From the NCBI RefSeq assembly GCF_001190925.1, contig NZ_CP011072.1, positions 2,914,001 to 2,978,000 of the forward strand: a stretch of 64,000 nucleotides of DNA, given 5' to 3'. The DNA comes from Azoarcus sp. CIB. Its GTDB lineage: Bacteria; Pseudomonadota; Gammaproteobacteria; Burkholderiales; Rhodocyclaceae. The notes beneath the pieces were generated by a model, which saw only the letters and a list, made by a program, of their open reading frames with translations, searched no databases and was not told the origin of the DNA. The position numbers and the translations under genes are program-made. This document shows, in pieces, positions 25,153 to 37,380 of the stretch; within the stretch, counting starts at the first letter, position 1; each line of letters opens with the position of its first letter.

Positions 25153-25785
25153 TCAGTCGACTTCGAATCCGAACGGCGCCAGGTCCCCGCGGCCCGCGCG
25201 GATCAGCACCGGGGCGCCCGACGTGAGGTCGATCACGGTCGTCGCCTCGGGACCACAATAGCCGGCCTCGATGACCAGTTCGACCTGCTTCTCGAGGCGG
25301 TCGCGGATTTCCTCCGGGTCGGTCAGGGGAAAGTCGTCGTCCGGCAGCAGGAGCGTCGAGGTGAGGATGGGTTCGTCGAGCTCCTGCAACAGCGCGGCCA
25401 CCACGGGATGCTCGGGAACGCGCAGGCCGATGGTCTTGCGCTTCGGATGCAGCACTCGCCGGGGCAATTCCTTGGAGCCCTCGAGGATGAAGGTATACGG
25501 GCCGGGCGTGACGGCCTTCAGCAGACGATACTGGGCGTTATCGACCTTCGCGTACTTCGCGATCTCCGAGAGGTCGCGGCACATCAGCGTGAAGTTGTGA
25601 CGTTCATCCACGCCGCGCAGCCGCCGGATCCGCTGCAGCAGGTCGGGGTCGCCAGTGATGCCGCCGAGCGCATAGGCCGAATCGGTCGGAAATGCCACGA
25701 GCCCGCCGGCGCGCATGATCTCGGCCGCCTGGCGGATCAGCCGTGGCTGGGGTAATTCGGGGTGAAGTGAAAAGAACTGGGCCAT
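25153..25785 (-). CDS. yciO: YrdC/YciO-type threonylcarbamoyl-AMP synthase homologue
   Basis: I start at the ATG at 25785 (MAQFFSLHPELPQPRLIRQA), giving 210 aa, the size of the YciO subfamily. Motifs: GGLVAFPTDSAYALGG, the KR-type loop RRLRGVDERHNFTLMC, and TPGPYTFILEGSKELPRRVL. The fold binds ATP, bicarbonate and threonine in the related TsaC/Sua5 enzymes that make t6A37 in tRNA. YciO proteins are closely related and show weak or conditional activity, so the real tRNA-modifying enzyme may be encoded elsewhere. Confidence 0.85.
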   Translation of the reverse strand: MAQFFSLHPELPQPRLIRQAAEIMRAGGLVAFPTDSAYALGGITGDPDLLQRIRRLRGVDERHNFTLMCRDLSEIAKYAKVDNAQYRLLKAVTPGPYTFILEGSKELPRRVLHPKRKTIGLRVPEHPVVAALLQELDEPILTSTLLLPDDDFPLTDPEEIRDRLEKQVELVIEAGYCGPEATTVIDLTSGAPVLIRAGRGDLAPFGFEVD

Positions 25786-25798
25786 GAATGCTTCCGGG

Positions 25799-26665
25799 TC
25801 AGGAGTGCAGGTCGGCGGCCGGCGCAGCAGCGCGGAGTCGCGACCACACGGGAACGAGGTCGGGCGGCAGTGGATCGCAGCGCCCGAGATCGACGGGGCT
25901 CTCGCTGCTGCCGTGGAAATCGGAGGCACGCGAGGCTAGCAGCCCGCGGCGGCGCGCGACGCTTGCGAAGCGCTGCACATCGGACGCCGCATGGGCGCCG
26001 GAAACGACCTCCAGCGCGCCGCCGCCGCAGGCGACGAAGTCGTCGAAGAGCGCCTCCATGTCGCTTGCGGAAAGACGGTAGCGCCCCGGGTGAGCAATCA
26101 CCGCGATACCCCCCGCCGCGCGGATCCAGCCGACCGCATCCTCGAGCCGCGCCCAGACATGGGGAACGAACCCGGGCTTGCCGCGGGCCAGGTAGTAGCG
26201 AAACACCGTCGCGACATCGGGAATCAGTCCGGTCGCAACGATGTGACGCGCGAAATGTGCGCGGCCGACCATCGCCGGATTGCGCGCAAACCGGCGCGCG
26301 CCTTCGAGCACGCCATGCAGTCCGACGGCATCAAGCGCGTCGCTCATCGCCTGTGCGCGCTGCTCGCGCCCGCTGCGCACCTGCACCAGGCCCTCGAGCA
26401 GCAGCGCATTGCGGTGGTCTATCCCGAGACCGACGACATGGATCGTCTCGTCGCGAAAAGTCACCGAAATCTCCACCCCCGGCACCAGGACGATGCCGCA
26501 CTTGCGGGCGGTCGCCTCCGCCTCGTCGATCCCGCCGACCTCGTCGTGATCGGTGAGCGCAAGCAGTTCGACGCCATTGGCCGCCGCACGCCGCACCACC
26601 TCGGCGGGCGTCAGCCAGCCGTCGGAAACGGTCGAGTGGCAGTGAAGATCGGCATTCAGGAGCAT
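25799..26665 (-). CDS. PHP-domain phosphoesterase (RNase AM / nucleoside bisphosphatase type)
   Basis: A 288-aa protein starting MLLNADLHCHSTVSDG, with the metal ligands of a PHP domain: HCH, the ALTDHDEVGG motif, GVEISV, and later IAHPGRY and ASDFHG. This pattern matches YciV/TrpH, recently described as RNase AM, and the related betaproteobacterial 3',5'-nucleoside bisphosphate phosphatase. Both act on 5' ends or small nucleotides; I cannot choose between them from sequence. It ends 13 bp before the yciO-type gene, so they are probably cotranscribed. Confidence 0.85.
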   Translation of the reverse strand: MLLNADLHCHSTVSDGWLTPAEVVRRAAANGVELLALTDHDEVGGIDEAEATARKCGIVLVPGVEISVTFRDETIHVVGLGIDHRNALLLEGLVQVRSGREQRAQAMSDALDAVGLHGVLEGARRFARNPAMVGRAHFARHIVATGLIPDVATVFRYYLARGKPGFVPHVWARLEDAVGWIRAAGGIAVIAHPGRYRLSASDMEALFDDFVACGGGALEVVSGAHAASDVQRFASVARRRGLLASRASDFHGSSESPVDLGRCDPLPPDLVPVWSRLRAAAPAADLHS

Positions 26666-27176
26666 TGTCGGGGGGAGCCTGCGGCGCTATCCCGGCGGGA
26701 AACCGGGATTGATGTTTTTTTATGATAGCAAACCGCAGGGCCGCCCCGGCCGTTGCCAGTCCCTCCCCTTGGTGCTATCGTCCGCCCGTCGCGCGGGGGA
26801 GCTTACTGGCAAGGGAATCGCCGATGGCAATGCTCCGGAGATCGCGCATGCAAGTAGACCGAATGCCGGCCCGGCGAACGACGCGAGCATGTGGAGCGCT
26901 TGCAGCGGCCGGCGCATCGACTGGCTTGCAGTCTCGACAACCGATTCCGCGTTTCGGCAGGAGTCCCCCGTTCCCATGCAGACGCCTGTTCACTCCGCCC
27001 GATCCGTCACCCTTCTCACGCCGCCCGATGGTCCCCGCAAGGGGAACACGCTGCGGCAATGGGCGAGCGGTGCCGGCGGTCCGCCTGCCTGAGGCCGACC
27101 TTCCGATTTTTCCCGACGCAACACTGCATCCGGACCGAGAGCCCGGCATACGAACCTTCCATCACTGGAGCCCGCC
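26666..27176 (+). promoter_or_regulatory. Long gcvH leader with a weak glycine-riboswitch likeness
   Basis: No gene is supported in this 511-bp gap. On the plus strand, 26797-26885 reads GGGGGAGC, then GCCGATGGCAATGCTCCGGA, then CATGCAAGTAGACCGA. This parallels the order of conserved blocks in glycine aptamers (GGGAGAGC, GCCGAAGGGGCAA, CTCAGGCAAAAGGACCG), but the key CTCAGG is not kept. It may be a decayed or divergent aptamer, or chance. Position before gcvH is the main reason to mention it. Confidence 0.25.
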
Positions 27177-27560
27177 ATGAGCAACATTCCCGCAAATCTG
27201 AAGTACACCGCGTCGCACGAGTGGATCCGCGTCGAAGCCGACGGCACGCTGACCGTGGGGGTGACCGATCACGCCCAGGAAGCGCTGGGTGACGTGGTCT
27301 ACCTTGAGCTGCCCGAGGCGGGCCGCAGCCTTGCTGCGGGTGAAACGTGCGCGGTGATCGAGTCGGTCAAGGCGGCATCGGACATCTACGCTCCGGTATC
27401 GGGCGAGGTCGTCGAATCCAACCAGGCGGCCGTCGATGCGCCCGAGTCGGTGAATGCCGACGCCTACGCGACCTGGCTGTTCAAAATCAGGCCCGATGCT
27501 GGAGCAGATATCGGCAAGCTGCTCGACGCCGCCGGCTACGAAGCCGTCGCCAACGCCTGA
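27177..27560 (+). CDS. gcvH: Glycine cleavage system H protein
   Basis: A 127-aa protein of normal length. [13 protein letters not shown] opens the fold, and the lipoylated Lys65 lies in [19 protein letters not shown]. The H protein carries the aminomethyl group between P, T and L proteins when glycine is oxidised to CO2, NH3 and methylene-THF. It precedes gcvP by 67 bp. No gcvT lies upstream in this window, so the T protein must be encoded elsewhere. Confidence 0.97.
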   Translation: MSNIPANLKYTASHEWIRVEADGTLTVGVTDHAQEALGDVVYLELPEAGRSLAAGETCAVIESVKAASDIYAPVSGEVVESNQAAVDAPESVNADAYATWLFKIRPDAGADIGKLLDAAGYEAVANA

Positions 27561-27627
27561 TCCCGCCGCACGCACCTCCCTTCCGGGCCGACGAAGCGCG
27601 GCCCGGTACACCAGTCGAGTTTTCTTC

Positions 27628-30534
<2,907 letters not shown>

Positions 30535-30560
30535 AATCGCGCCGCTTCTCGCCCACGGAA

Positions 30561-30588
30561 GCCACGCCACACCGGCGTGGCTTTTTTT
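30561..30588 (+). terminator. Terminator after gcvP
   Basis: GCCACGCC-ACACC-GGCGTGGC followed by seven T residues, 27 bp after the gcvP stop. Confidence 0.92.
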
Positions 30589-30621
30589 CGACCATCACGA
30601 TCCGACCCCGAACGCATTTCC

Positions 30622-32238
30622 ATGCCCAAGCACATCCCGTCGCCGCCGAATGACCGCAACTGGCTCGGCCTGCTCGTCGCAAGCCTGGTCGTCCTGCTGG
30701 TTCTGGGCATCGTGCTCGTGCAGCAGACCCGGCCGGTGCCGATGCATGACCTCAAGCTCGCGGATGGCGAACGGCTGAAGTGCGTCTCCTACGCCCCTTA
30801 CCGGCTTCCGGGCCAGACGCCCTTCGACGAAAAGCTCATGATCTCGCGCGAGCAAATCGCAGCTGACCTCGTCGCGCTGGCGAAGATCACCGAGTGCGTG
30901 CGCATCTATTCGGTAGACCAGGGTCTCGACCAGGTGCCGGCGGTGGCGCGCGAGGTGGGCCTCAAGGTGCTGCTCGGCGCCTGGGTCAATGCCGATCCCC
31001 AGCGCAACTTGAAGCAGCTCGACCACGCGATCGCGATCGCCAACGATTACGCCGATGTCGTCCGCGTACTGATCGTCGGCAACGAGGTGCTGCTGCGCCG
31101 CGAGCGGACCGAGTCCGAGATGCGCGAACTGATCGAGTATGCGCGCGCCCGCGCGAAGGTGCCGGTGACGTATGCGGACGTCTGGGAATTCTGGCTCCAG
31201 CATCCGAAGCTCGCAGAGTCGGTCGATTGGGTCACGGTTCACATTCTCCCATTCTGGGAAGACCACCCGGTCGCGATCGACCGCGCCGTCGCCCACGTCG
31301 CCGAGGTGTTCGACGAGGTCCGCGGACACTTCGACAAGCCGCTGATGATCGGCGAAACCGGCTGGCCCAGCGCCGGACGGCAGCGCCAGGGCTCGGAGCC
31401 CTCCCAGGTCAATCAGGCGCGCTACATCCGCGAGTTCGTGCATGTCGCGCACGAGAAGGGCTGGAACTACAACCTCATCGAAGCCATCGACCAGCCGTGG
31501 AAGCGACGACTCGAAGGCACGGTCGGCGGCTACTGGGGCATGCTCGGCACCGACCTGACCCCCAAGTTCCCCCTCGCCGGCCCCGTCACCGAACGTTCGG
31601 GAGTCGGCGCCCCGCTGGCCGGCGCTGCGCTGGGTGCTGCCCTGTGTCTGCTATTGACGCTCGGCACGAAAGGGAGCGCACTGCGCCGCGCCGCACTGGG
31701 CGCAACCGGCGCCGTCGCCGGGCTCGCCGCGGTCCTCGGATGGGAACATGCGCAGCTCGCCTGGCGCGACCCTTTCGAATGGTGGCTGCTCGGTGGCATC
31801 GGTGCCCTGAGCCTGATGACGGCCCTGACCGCTTCGCGCTGGTCGGGCGCAGCGCCCATCGCCCCGGCGAGCGAGGCCTGGGCCGCCGTTCGCGCGGGCT
31901 GCGTGACCGGCCACGCGGCCGGACAGTGGCTCGGACTGTTGCGAGGATTCCTGCTGTTCGCCGCCGCGGTCGCGGCCCTGCTGCTTTTCGCCGACCCGCG
32001 CTACCGCGACTTCCCGGTGTTCCTGTACCTCGTCCCTGCCCTCGTATTCGGCGTCACCGGATGGTGGACGGCGACCCGTTTCGGCGTCGAGGAAAAGGTG
32101 TGCAGCCTCGTGATCGCCGCGTGCGTCGTCGGCCGCTGGTTACCGGAGCCCCTCAACCCGCAGGCCATCGCGTGGCTCGCGACCGGCCTGATCCTCGCCG
32201 CGCCGTGCCTGCGCACCATCGTGCGCAAGGACCAGTAG
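30622..32238 (+). CDS. Membrane glycoside hydrolase family 17 protein
   Basis: I start at the ATG at 30622 (MPKHIPSPPNDRNWLG), giving 538 aa. A transmembrane helix at about 14-35 is followed by a GH17 catalytic domain (about 45-310) with the acid/base Glu in VLIVGNEVLLRRE and the nucleophile Glu in MIGETGWPSAG. The last 200 residues form several transmembrane helices. GH17 enzymes act on beta-1,3-glucan by hydrolysis or transglycosylation. The next rightward gene is a GH17-GT2 glucan synthase, so this protein probably trims, branches or cyclises that glucan. Its 3' end overlaps the convergent 143-aa gene by 99 bp. Confidence 0.85.
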   Translation: MPKHIPSPPNDRNWLGLLVASLVVLLVLGIVLVQQTRPVPMHDLKLADGERLKCVSYAPYRLPGQTPFDEKLMISREQIAADLVALAKITECVRIYSVDQGLDQVPAVAREVGLKVLLGAWVNADPQRNLKQLDHAIAIANDYADVVRVLIVGNEVLLRRERTESEMRELIEYARARAKVPVTYADVWEFWLQHPKLAESVDWVTVHILPFWEDHPVAIDRAVAHVAEVFDEVRGHFDKPLMIGETGWPSAGRQRQGSEPSQVNQARYIREFVHVAHEKGWNYNLIEAIDQPWKRRLEGTVGGYWGMLGTDLTPKFPLAGPVTERSGVGAPLAGAALGAALCLLLTLGTKGSALRRAALGATGAVAGLAAVLGWEHAQLAWRDPFEWWLLGGIGALSLMTALTASRWSGAAPIAPASEAWAAVRAGCVTGHAAGQWLGLLRGFLLFAAAVAALLLFADPRYRDFPVFLYLVPALVFGVTGWWTATRFGVEEKVCSLVIAACVVGRWLPEPLNPQAIAWLATGLILAAPCLRTIVRKDQ

Positions 32239-32571
32239 CGACAACAAGGCACCGACGGCAGCGTAATCGAAACTGTAGAGCACGAGCCCCGCGATCCCGG
32301 TGAGCCATCCGCCCCAAGCGACGGACCGCCGGCGCGACACGAAGGCGAGCACGCCCAGCATCAGGCTCGTCCACCCGAGCCGCTGCTGCATGAACATCTG
32401 AACGAGCGCCCATTTGGCGAGACACAGCCCCTCCGGGCCGTCGGCGAGTTGCGGCTTGCAGTCGGCCGGGAACACGCCCGCCTCGAGGACTGCGTAGCGC
32501 AACAGCAGGACCGCAGCCAGCACGATCGAACTCACCCAAACCAGTCGCCCGACGGCACCGAACCACCGCAT
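32140..32571 (-). CDS. Small membrane protein convergent with the GH17 gene
   Basis: I choose the ATG at 32571 (MRWFGAVGRLVWVSSIVLAA) because AGGAAAC lies just upstream; a TTG 15 bp earlier is possible. The 143-aa product has about four hydrophobic segments and two cysteines (DCKPQLADGPEGLC) between the first and second. The C-terminal tail is Arg-rich and is encoded antisense to the last 99 bp of the GH17 gene. No family is recognised; position suggests a link to the glucan system, but this is weak. Confidence 0.6.
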   Translation of the reverse strand: MRWFGAVGRLVWVSSIVLAAVLLLRYAVLEAGVFPADCKPQLADGPEGLCLAKWALVQMFMQQRLGWTSLMLGVLAFVSRRRSVAWGGWLTGIAGLVLYSFDYAAVGALLSLLVLAHDGAQARRGEDQAGREPRDGLRVEGLR

Positions 32572-32822
32572 TTCGTTTCCTGACAACGCCGTTATTCCTT
32601 ATTAATCAATACCCCCGAAACGGGGCGGTAATGTGTTGCAAATTAACCCACATTCTCTTTGCTAAGCGGAAGAAAAACCGCATAAACTCCGCGGCCAACA
32701 GCTGTACGGGCCCGTATGTGCGAATTCTGGCATAGCCTGAAGTATTCTATTGCACCGCAAGGCCCGGTGCCTGGCCCGCCGGGCGCCGGTGCCGCGGTGT
32801 TTGATGCAGTCCTCGAGGGACA

Positions 32823-35489
32823 TTGATCCTGATGAAAAATGCGGCTTCGCTGATTTACCGAATTGTCGTAGCTCTGATACTTGCCGGAATCGTCGCCGGC
32901 GCGCAGTACCTGATCGCAGAACGCTGGAACCGCGGCACCGCATTCGTCGGCGCCGCCAACAGCATCCACGGATACGCCTACAGTCCCTTCCAGCGCGACC
33001 AGAATCCGCTGCAAGGCACCTATCCGAGCGAAGCCGAGATCGGGGCCGACCTCGATCTGCTCTCCCAGTCCGCCGAACACATCCGCACCTACGGCAGCCT
33101 GGAAAATCCCTCCATGGTTCCGCTCGCGCTCAATCGCAAACTGACCGTGATGGCCGGCGCGTGGATCGGCCCCGACGAGGAAAACAACGCGAAGGAAGTC
33201 GACGCGGTCATCGAATCGGCGCGCAAGTATACGCACGTCAACAGGGTCATCATCGGCAACGAAGTCCTGTTGCGCGGCGACCTCACCGTCAAGGAACTCG
33301 CCGTTCACCTCGACAAGGCGCGCAAGGCGCTGCGGCGAGCCAAGAAGCCGGTGTCGACGGCCGAGCCCTGGCACGTCTGGCTGAAGAATCCCGAGCTTGC
33401 CGACAGCGTCGATTTCCTCACCGTGCATCTCCTGCCCTACCACGAGGGAGTGCCGGTCGAGAATGCCGTCGATTACGCCCTCATGCGCTATGACGAGCTC
33501 GTAAAGCGCTTCCCCAAGAAGAAGATCGTCATCGGCGAAATCGGCTGGCCCAGCCGCGGGCCGGTCATGGACAGCCTCGGTGGTGGCGACACCAAGGGGA
33601 TCGCCTCGGCCGAAAACCAGGCGCGCTTCATCCGCGAGTTCCTTGCGCATCCGCGTTCGGCCACGCTCGACTACTACATCATGGAAGCGATCGACCAGCC
33701 ATGGAAGATCGAGATCGAAGGCTGGGCCGGCGCGTATTGGGGCATGTTCAATGCCGACCGTCACGCGAAATTTGCGCTCGACGGCCTCGTCGTGAAGGAT
33801 GTGCGCTGGCACGAGAAGGCGCGCACCGCGGGCTTGATCGCTTTCCTGCCGATGTTCCTGATCGCGTTCTTGCTGCGCGACTGGAGCGTGCTGGGACGCC
33901 TATGGCTGGCCGCACTGGTGCAGGCCTGTGCGACGACGCTCGTCATCGGCATCAACGTGCCGGCCGACTACTACCTCACCCAGCGCGACCTCATTGGCCT
34001 TGCGATGCTGATCGGCGCAACGATGCTGACGATCGCGGTGCTACTGTCCCACGGTTTCGAGTTCGGCGAGGTGCTGTTCAAGCGCAAGTGGAACCGCCGC
34101 TTCCTGCCCCTACCTCCGCACGATGCGGACAGGGAACCCTTCGTCTCGATCCACCTCGCCTGCTGCAACGAACCGCCGGAGATGGTCATCGCGACCATCG
34201 ACAGCCTCGCGGCGATGAAGTACCAGAACTTCGAGGTCCTCGTCCTCGACAACAACACCAAGGACGAGGCGCTGTGGAAGCCGCTGGAGAAGCGCTGTTC
34301 GGAACTGGGGCCGCGCTTCCGCTTCTACCATCTGGATAACTGGCCCGGTTTCAAGGCCGGTGCGCTGAACTTCGGCCTGCGCCAGACCGACCCGCGCGCC
34401 GAAGTCGTCGGCGTCGTCGATGCGGACTACGTCGTGTCGCCCGACTGGCTGTCGTGCCTGATCCCGCACTTCGACGTCCCGGACGTCGCCGTCGTCCAGG
34501 CGCCGCAAGCGCACCGCGACTGGGAGACCCATCCCTTCCGACGCATGTGCAACTGGGAATTCGACGGTTTCTTCCGCATCGGCATGCACCACCGCAACGA
34601 GCGCAATGCGCTGATCCAGCACGGCACGATGACGCTCGTGCGCCGGCTCGCGCTCGACGACGTCGGCGGTTGGTCGGAATGGTGCATCTGCGAGGACACC
34701 GAACTGGGTCTGCGTCTGATCGAAAAGGGTTACGACACTCGCTACGTCGACCACATTCTCGGCCGCGGCCTGACGCCGGCGGACTTCCCGGCGATCAAGA
34801 GCCAGCGCTTCCGCTGGGCCTTCGGCGCGATGCAGATCCTCAAGCACCACCTGCCCGCGATGATCGGCCCAAGCCGACTCAACCTCGCCCAGCGCTACCA
34901 CTTCCTCACCGGCTGGTTCGCGTGGCTCGGCGACGCGCTGCAGCTCGTGTTCGCGTTCGCCAGTCTGGCATGGACAGTCGGCATCCTGTTCTACCCCAAG
35001 GCCTTCGGCCTGCCCGTGACCTCGCTGGCGCTGCCCATCCTCGCCTTCATGGCGTTCAAGGCCGGTCTGGGCCCGATCCTGTACCGGCGCACGATGGATG
35101 CGCCATGGAAGGACATCCTCGGCGCCTCGGTGCTGTCGGTCGGCCTCGCCCATGCGATCGCGCGCGGTGTGTTCGCGGGTCTCATCAAGCGGCACGGCGA
35201 ATTCGTGCGCACGCCCAAGGGGTGGAAGGACAAGGGCACCCTCGCCTTCTTCTCGCCGCTGCGCGAGGAAATCGGCCTGCTGCTCGCGCTGGTGCTGGGC
35301 GCCGTCGTGCTGGTGCTGCAGCGCGGTTACGACGACCTTGAGGTGCAGCTGTGGGTCGGCATCCTCGGGCTGCAATGCGTGCCCTACCTCGCCTCCATCG
35401 CCTGCCAGGTCGCCTCCTACATGCCCGAGGCGGAGCCGGGGACACCGTTGGCGACCGGTCACGGCGGCACGGCCGGACAGGCCGGCTGA
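32823..35489 (+). CDS. ndvB: NdvB-type beta-glucan synthase (GH17-GT2 fusion)
   Basis: An 888-aa membrane protein; the ATG at 32832 (MKNAASLIYRIVV) is an equally good start. An N-terminal helix precedes a GH17 domain (about 45-320; acid/base in IIGNEVLLRGD, nucleophile in VIGEIGWPSRG). Several helices follow, then a processive GT2 domain (about 440-690) with VDADY, CEDTELGLR and the QRFRW motif. C-terminal helices complete the channel. This matches NdvB of rhizobia and Pseudomonas, which makes cyclic beta-1,3(1,6)-glucans for the periplasm, affecting osmotic adaptation and biofilm antibiotic tolerance. It is one of two GH17 proteins side by side. Confidence 0.88.
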   Translation: MILMKNAASLIYRIVVALILAGIVAGAQYLIAERWNRGTAFVGAANSIHGYAYSPFQRDQNPLQGTYPSEAEIGADLDLLSQSAEHIRTYGSLENPSMVPLALNRKLTVMAGAWIGPDEENNAKEVDAVIESARKYTHVNRVIIGNEVLLRGDLTVKELAVHLDKARKALRRAKKPVSTAEPWHVWLKNPELADSVDFLTVHLLPYHEGVPVENAVDYALMRYDELVKRFPKKKIVIGEIGWPSRGPVMDSLGGGDTKGIASAENQARFIREFLAHPRSATLDYYIMEAIDQPWKIEIEGWAGAYWGMFNADRHAKFALDGLVVKDVRWHEKARTAGLIAFLPMFLIAFLLRDWSVLGRLWLAALVQACATTLVIGINVPADYYLTQRDLIGLAMLIGATMLTIAVLLSHGFEFGEVLFKRKWNRRFLPLPPHDADREPFVSIHLACCNEPPEMVIATIDSLAAMKYQNFEVLVLDNNTKDEALWKPLEKRCSELGPRFRFYHLDNWPGFKAGALNFGLRQTDPRAEVVGVVDADYVVSPDWLSCLIPHFDVPDVAVVQAPQAHRDWETHPFRRMCNWEFDGFFRIGMHHRNERNALIQHGTMTLVRRLALDDVGGWSEWCICEDTELGLRLIEKGYDTRYVDHILGRGLTPADFPAIKSQRFRWAFGAMQILKHHLPAMIGPSRLNLAQRYHFLTGWFAWLGDALQLVFAFASLAWTVGILFYPKAFGLPVTSLALPILAFMAFKAGLGPILYRRTMDAPWKDILGASVLSVGLAHAIARGVFAGLIKRHGEFVRTPKGWKDKGTLAFFSPLREEIGLLLALVLGAVVLVLQRGYDDLEVQLWVGILGLQCVPYLASIACQVASYMPEAEPGTPLATGHGGTAGQAG

Positions 35490-35510
35490 GCCGGTCGATA
35501 CCGAGTCGCA

Positions 35511-35535
35511 CAGGGCGCCGCGAGGCGCCCTTTTC
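35511..35535 (+). terminator. Terminator after ndvB-like gene
   Basis: GGGCGCC-GCGA-GGCGCCC followed by TTTT, 24 bp after the ndvB-like stop. The LysR gene converges from the right, so it may serve both. Confidence 0.85.
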
Positions 35536-35575
35536 ACGTCCGCGGACGACCTTGGGGCCGATCGGCCCCGGAAGA

Positions 35576-36502
35576 TCAGGGGATGTAGGCGAGCGGAATC
35601 TCGTCGCTGGTGCGTGCGCCGGCAGTCATCTCGCGACACAGGGCAATGAAGGCGCGCATGCCCGGCGTCGTGAACTTCTGACGGTGCCAGAGAAAATGGA
35701 AGGAGCGCTGCAGGTCCAGTTCGGGCGTATCGACGGGCACCAGACTGCCGCGCCGGAACGCCTCCCGCAGCGCGAGGCGCGAAATGCAGCCGATCCCCAG
35801 CCCGGACTCCACCGCCCGCTTGATCGCCTCCGTATGCTCCAGCTCCAGGCGCACGTCGATGCGCGCCGCGATGTGGCGCGTGGCCTGATCGAAGGTCTCG
35901 CGCGTGCCGGAACCGATTTCGCGCAGGATCCACGGCTGCCGGGTGAGTTCGTCGAGGCTCGCCCGGCGCCCGCTCGCCAGAGAGTGCGAGGGTGAGCAGA
36001 ACACCACCAACTCATCTTCCAGCCAGGGCACGGCTTCGAGGTCGGGATGATGGCAACTGCCCTCGATCATGCCCATGTCGAGCTCGAAGCCCGCGATCTG
36101 CTGGACGATGGTTGCCGTGTTGTGCACGCTCAGGTGGATGCGGCTCTCGGGATGGCGCTGCAGGAAGGTGGCCACGATGAGCGTGCCGAGATAGTTGCCG
36201 ATCGTGAGCGTCGCGCCGATCTTCAGGCTGCCGAAGCCCATGCCGCCCTGCAGCAGGTCCTCGATATCCTCTGCGCGCGCGATCAGCTCGACCGCGCGCG
36301 GCAGCAGGCGCTGACCGAGCTCGTTCAGGCGCAGCGACTTGCCGACACGATCGAAAAGGCGCACATCGAACTGGCGTTCGAATTCGCCGAGACTGCTGCT
36401 CGCGGCGGACTGCGACATCGAGAGTTGCTCGGCGGCCTTCGACACCGTGCCCGCGCGTGCCGTTGCAACGAAGATTTCCAGCTGCCTGAGGGTGTGCCTC
36501 AT
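35576..36502 (-). CDS. finR: LysR-family regulator, FinR-like, divergent from fpr
   Basis: A 308-aa LysR protein with the N-terminal HTH (LRQLEIFVATARAGTVSKAA then EQLSMSQSAASSSLGEFE) and a periplasmic-binding-like effector domain. It is divergent from the ferredoxin-NADP reductase gene with a 101-bp shared promoter. In Pseudomonas the regulator FinR in the same arrangement activates fprA under superoxide and nitrogen/sulfur stress. The shared layout, rather than any single motif, is the reason for the name. The effector is unknown. Confidence 0.75.
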   Translation of the reverse strand: MRHTLRQLEIFVATARAGTVSKAAEQLSMSQSAASSSLGEFERQFDVRLFDRVGKSLRLNELGQRLLPRAVELIARAEDIEDLLQGGMGFGSLKIGATLTIGNYLGTLIVATFLQRHPESRIHLSVHNTATIVQQIAGFELDMGMIEGSCHHPDLEAVPWLEDELVVFCSPSHSLASGRRASLDELTRQPWILREIGSGTRETFDQATRHIAARIDVRLELEHTEAIKRAVESGLGIGCISRLALREAFRRGSLVPVDTPELDLQRSFHFLWHRQKFTTPGMRAFIALCREMTAGARTSDEIPLAYIP

Positions 36503-36517
36503 ATCGATTTCTCAGAT

Positions 36518-36532
36518 ATTCATTATTTGAAT
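36518..36532. promoter_or_regulatory. Candidate LysR box between finR-like and fpr genes
   Basis: ATTCA-TTATT-TGAAT is a 15-bp palindrome containing the T-N11-A pattern, 15 bp before the LysR start codon and about 70 bp before fpr, in an unusually AT-rich stretch. This is the natural operator for the divergent regulator. Confidence 0.6.
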
Positions 36533-36603
36533 TATCCACTCATCAGATTAAAAGGAGTAACTAGAATCGCACCATCTGAAACCGGAGCGGAGCAAGACCC
36601 GAG

Positions 36604-37380
36604 ATGAGCAACCTGGCGACCGAGCGCGTCCTGAGCGTGCACCACTGGAACGATTCCCTCTTCAGCTTTCGTACCACCCGCGACCGCGCGCTGCGGTTCA
36701 CGAACGGCCAGTTCGTGATGATCGGGCTCGAAGTCGAAGGCCGTCCGCTGACCCGTGCATACAGCATCGCGAGCCCGAACCACGAGGAGCACCTCGAATT
36801 TTTCAGCATCAAGGTGCCCAACGGTCCGCTGACCTCACGTCTCCAGCACCTGAGGGAAGGCGATCCGATCGTCGTCAGCAAGAAGCCCACCGGCACCCTG
36901 GTTTTGCACGACCTCAAGCCGGGCAAGCACCTCTACTTGCTCTCGACCGGCACCGGGCTGGCTCCCTTCATGAGCGTGATCCAGGATCCCGAAACCTACG
37001 AGCGCTTCGAGCGCGTCGTTCTCATCCATGGGGTGCGCACCGTGTCTGAGCTGGCATATCGGGATTTCATCACCGAGGAATTGCCGCAACACGAATTCTT
37101 TGGGGAATTCGTGCGCGACAAACTCATTTACTACCCGACGGTCACGCGCGAACCCTTCGAGAACCAGGGGCGCCTCACCGACCTCATCAACAGCGGCAAG
37201 CTGTTCCGCGACATCGGACTGCCCGAGCTGGATCCCGCCGTCGACCGCGCCATGATCTGTGGCAGCCCCGCGATGCTCAAGGATTGCTGCACCTTGCTCG
37301 ATTCGCGCGGCTTCCACATTTCGAAGCACATCGGCGAGCCGGGCGACTACGTGATCGAACGCGCATTCGTCGAGAAGTGA
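36604..37380 (+). CDS. fpr: Ferredoxin/flavodoxin--NADP+ reductase
   Basis: A 258-aa FAD enzyme of the bacterial subclass I type. RAYSIASP (51-58) binds FAD; FSIKVPNGPLTS and the GTGLAPF motif (about 118-124) bind FAD and NADP; the C-terminal VIERAFVEK ending is typical of this subclass. It exchanges electrons between NADPH and ferredoxin or flavodoxin, for example to support radical SAM and Fe-S enzymes or oxidative stress defence. The divergent LysR gene is its likely regulator. Confidence 0.93.
   Translation: MSNLATERVLSVHHWNDSLFSFRTTRDRALRFTNGQFVMIGLEVEGRPLTRAYSIASPNHEEHLEFFSIKVPNGPLTSRLQHLREGDPIVVSKKPTGTLVLHDLKPGKHLYLLSTGTGLAPFMSVIQDPETYERFERVVLIHGVRTVSELAYRDFITEELPQHEFFGEFVRDKLIYYPTVTREPFENQGRLTDLINSGKLFRDIGLPELDPAVDRAMICGSPAMLKDCCTLLDSRGFHISKHIGEPGDYVIERAFVEK

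Noticed and set aside
26700-27092. A plus-strand ORF of 127 codons before gcvH
   Set aside because: No ribosome binding site, Arg/Pro/Ser-rich composition, and overlap with the possible structured leader; not protein-like.
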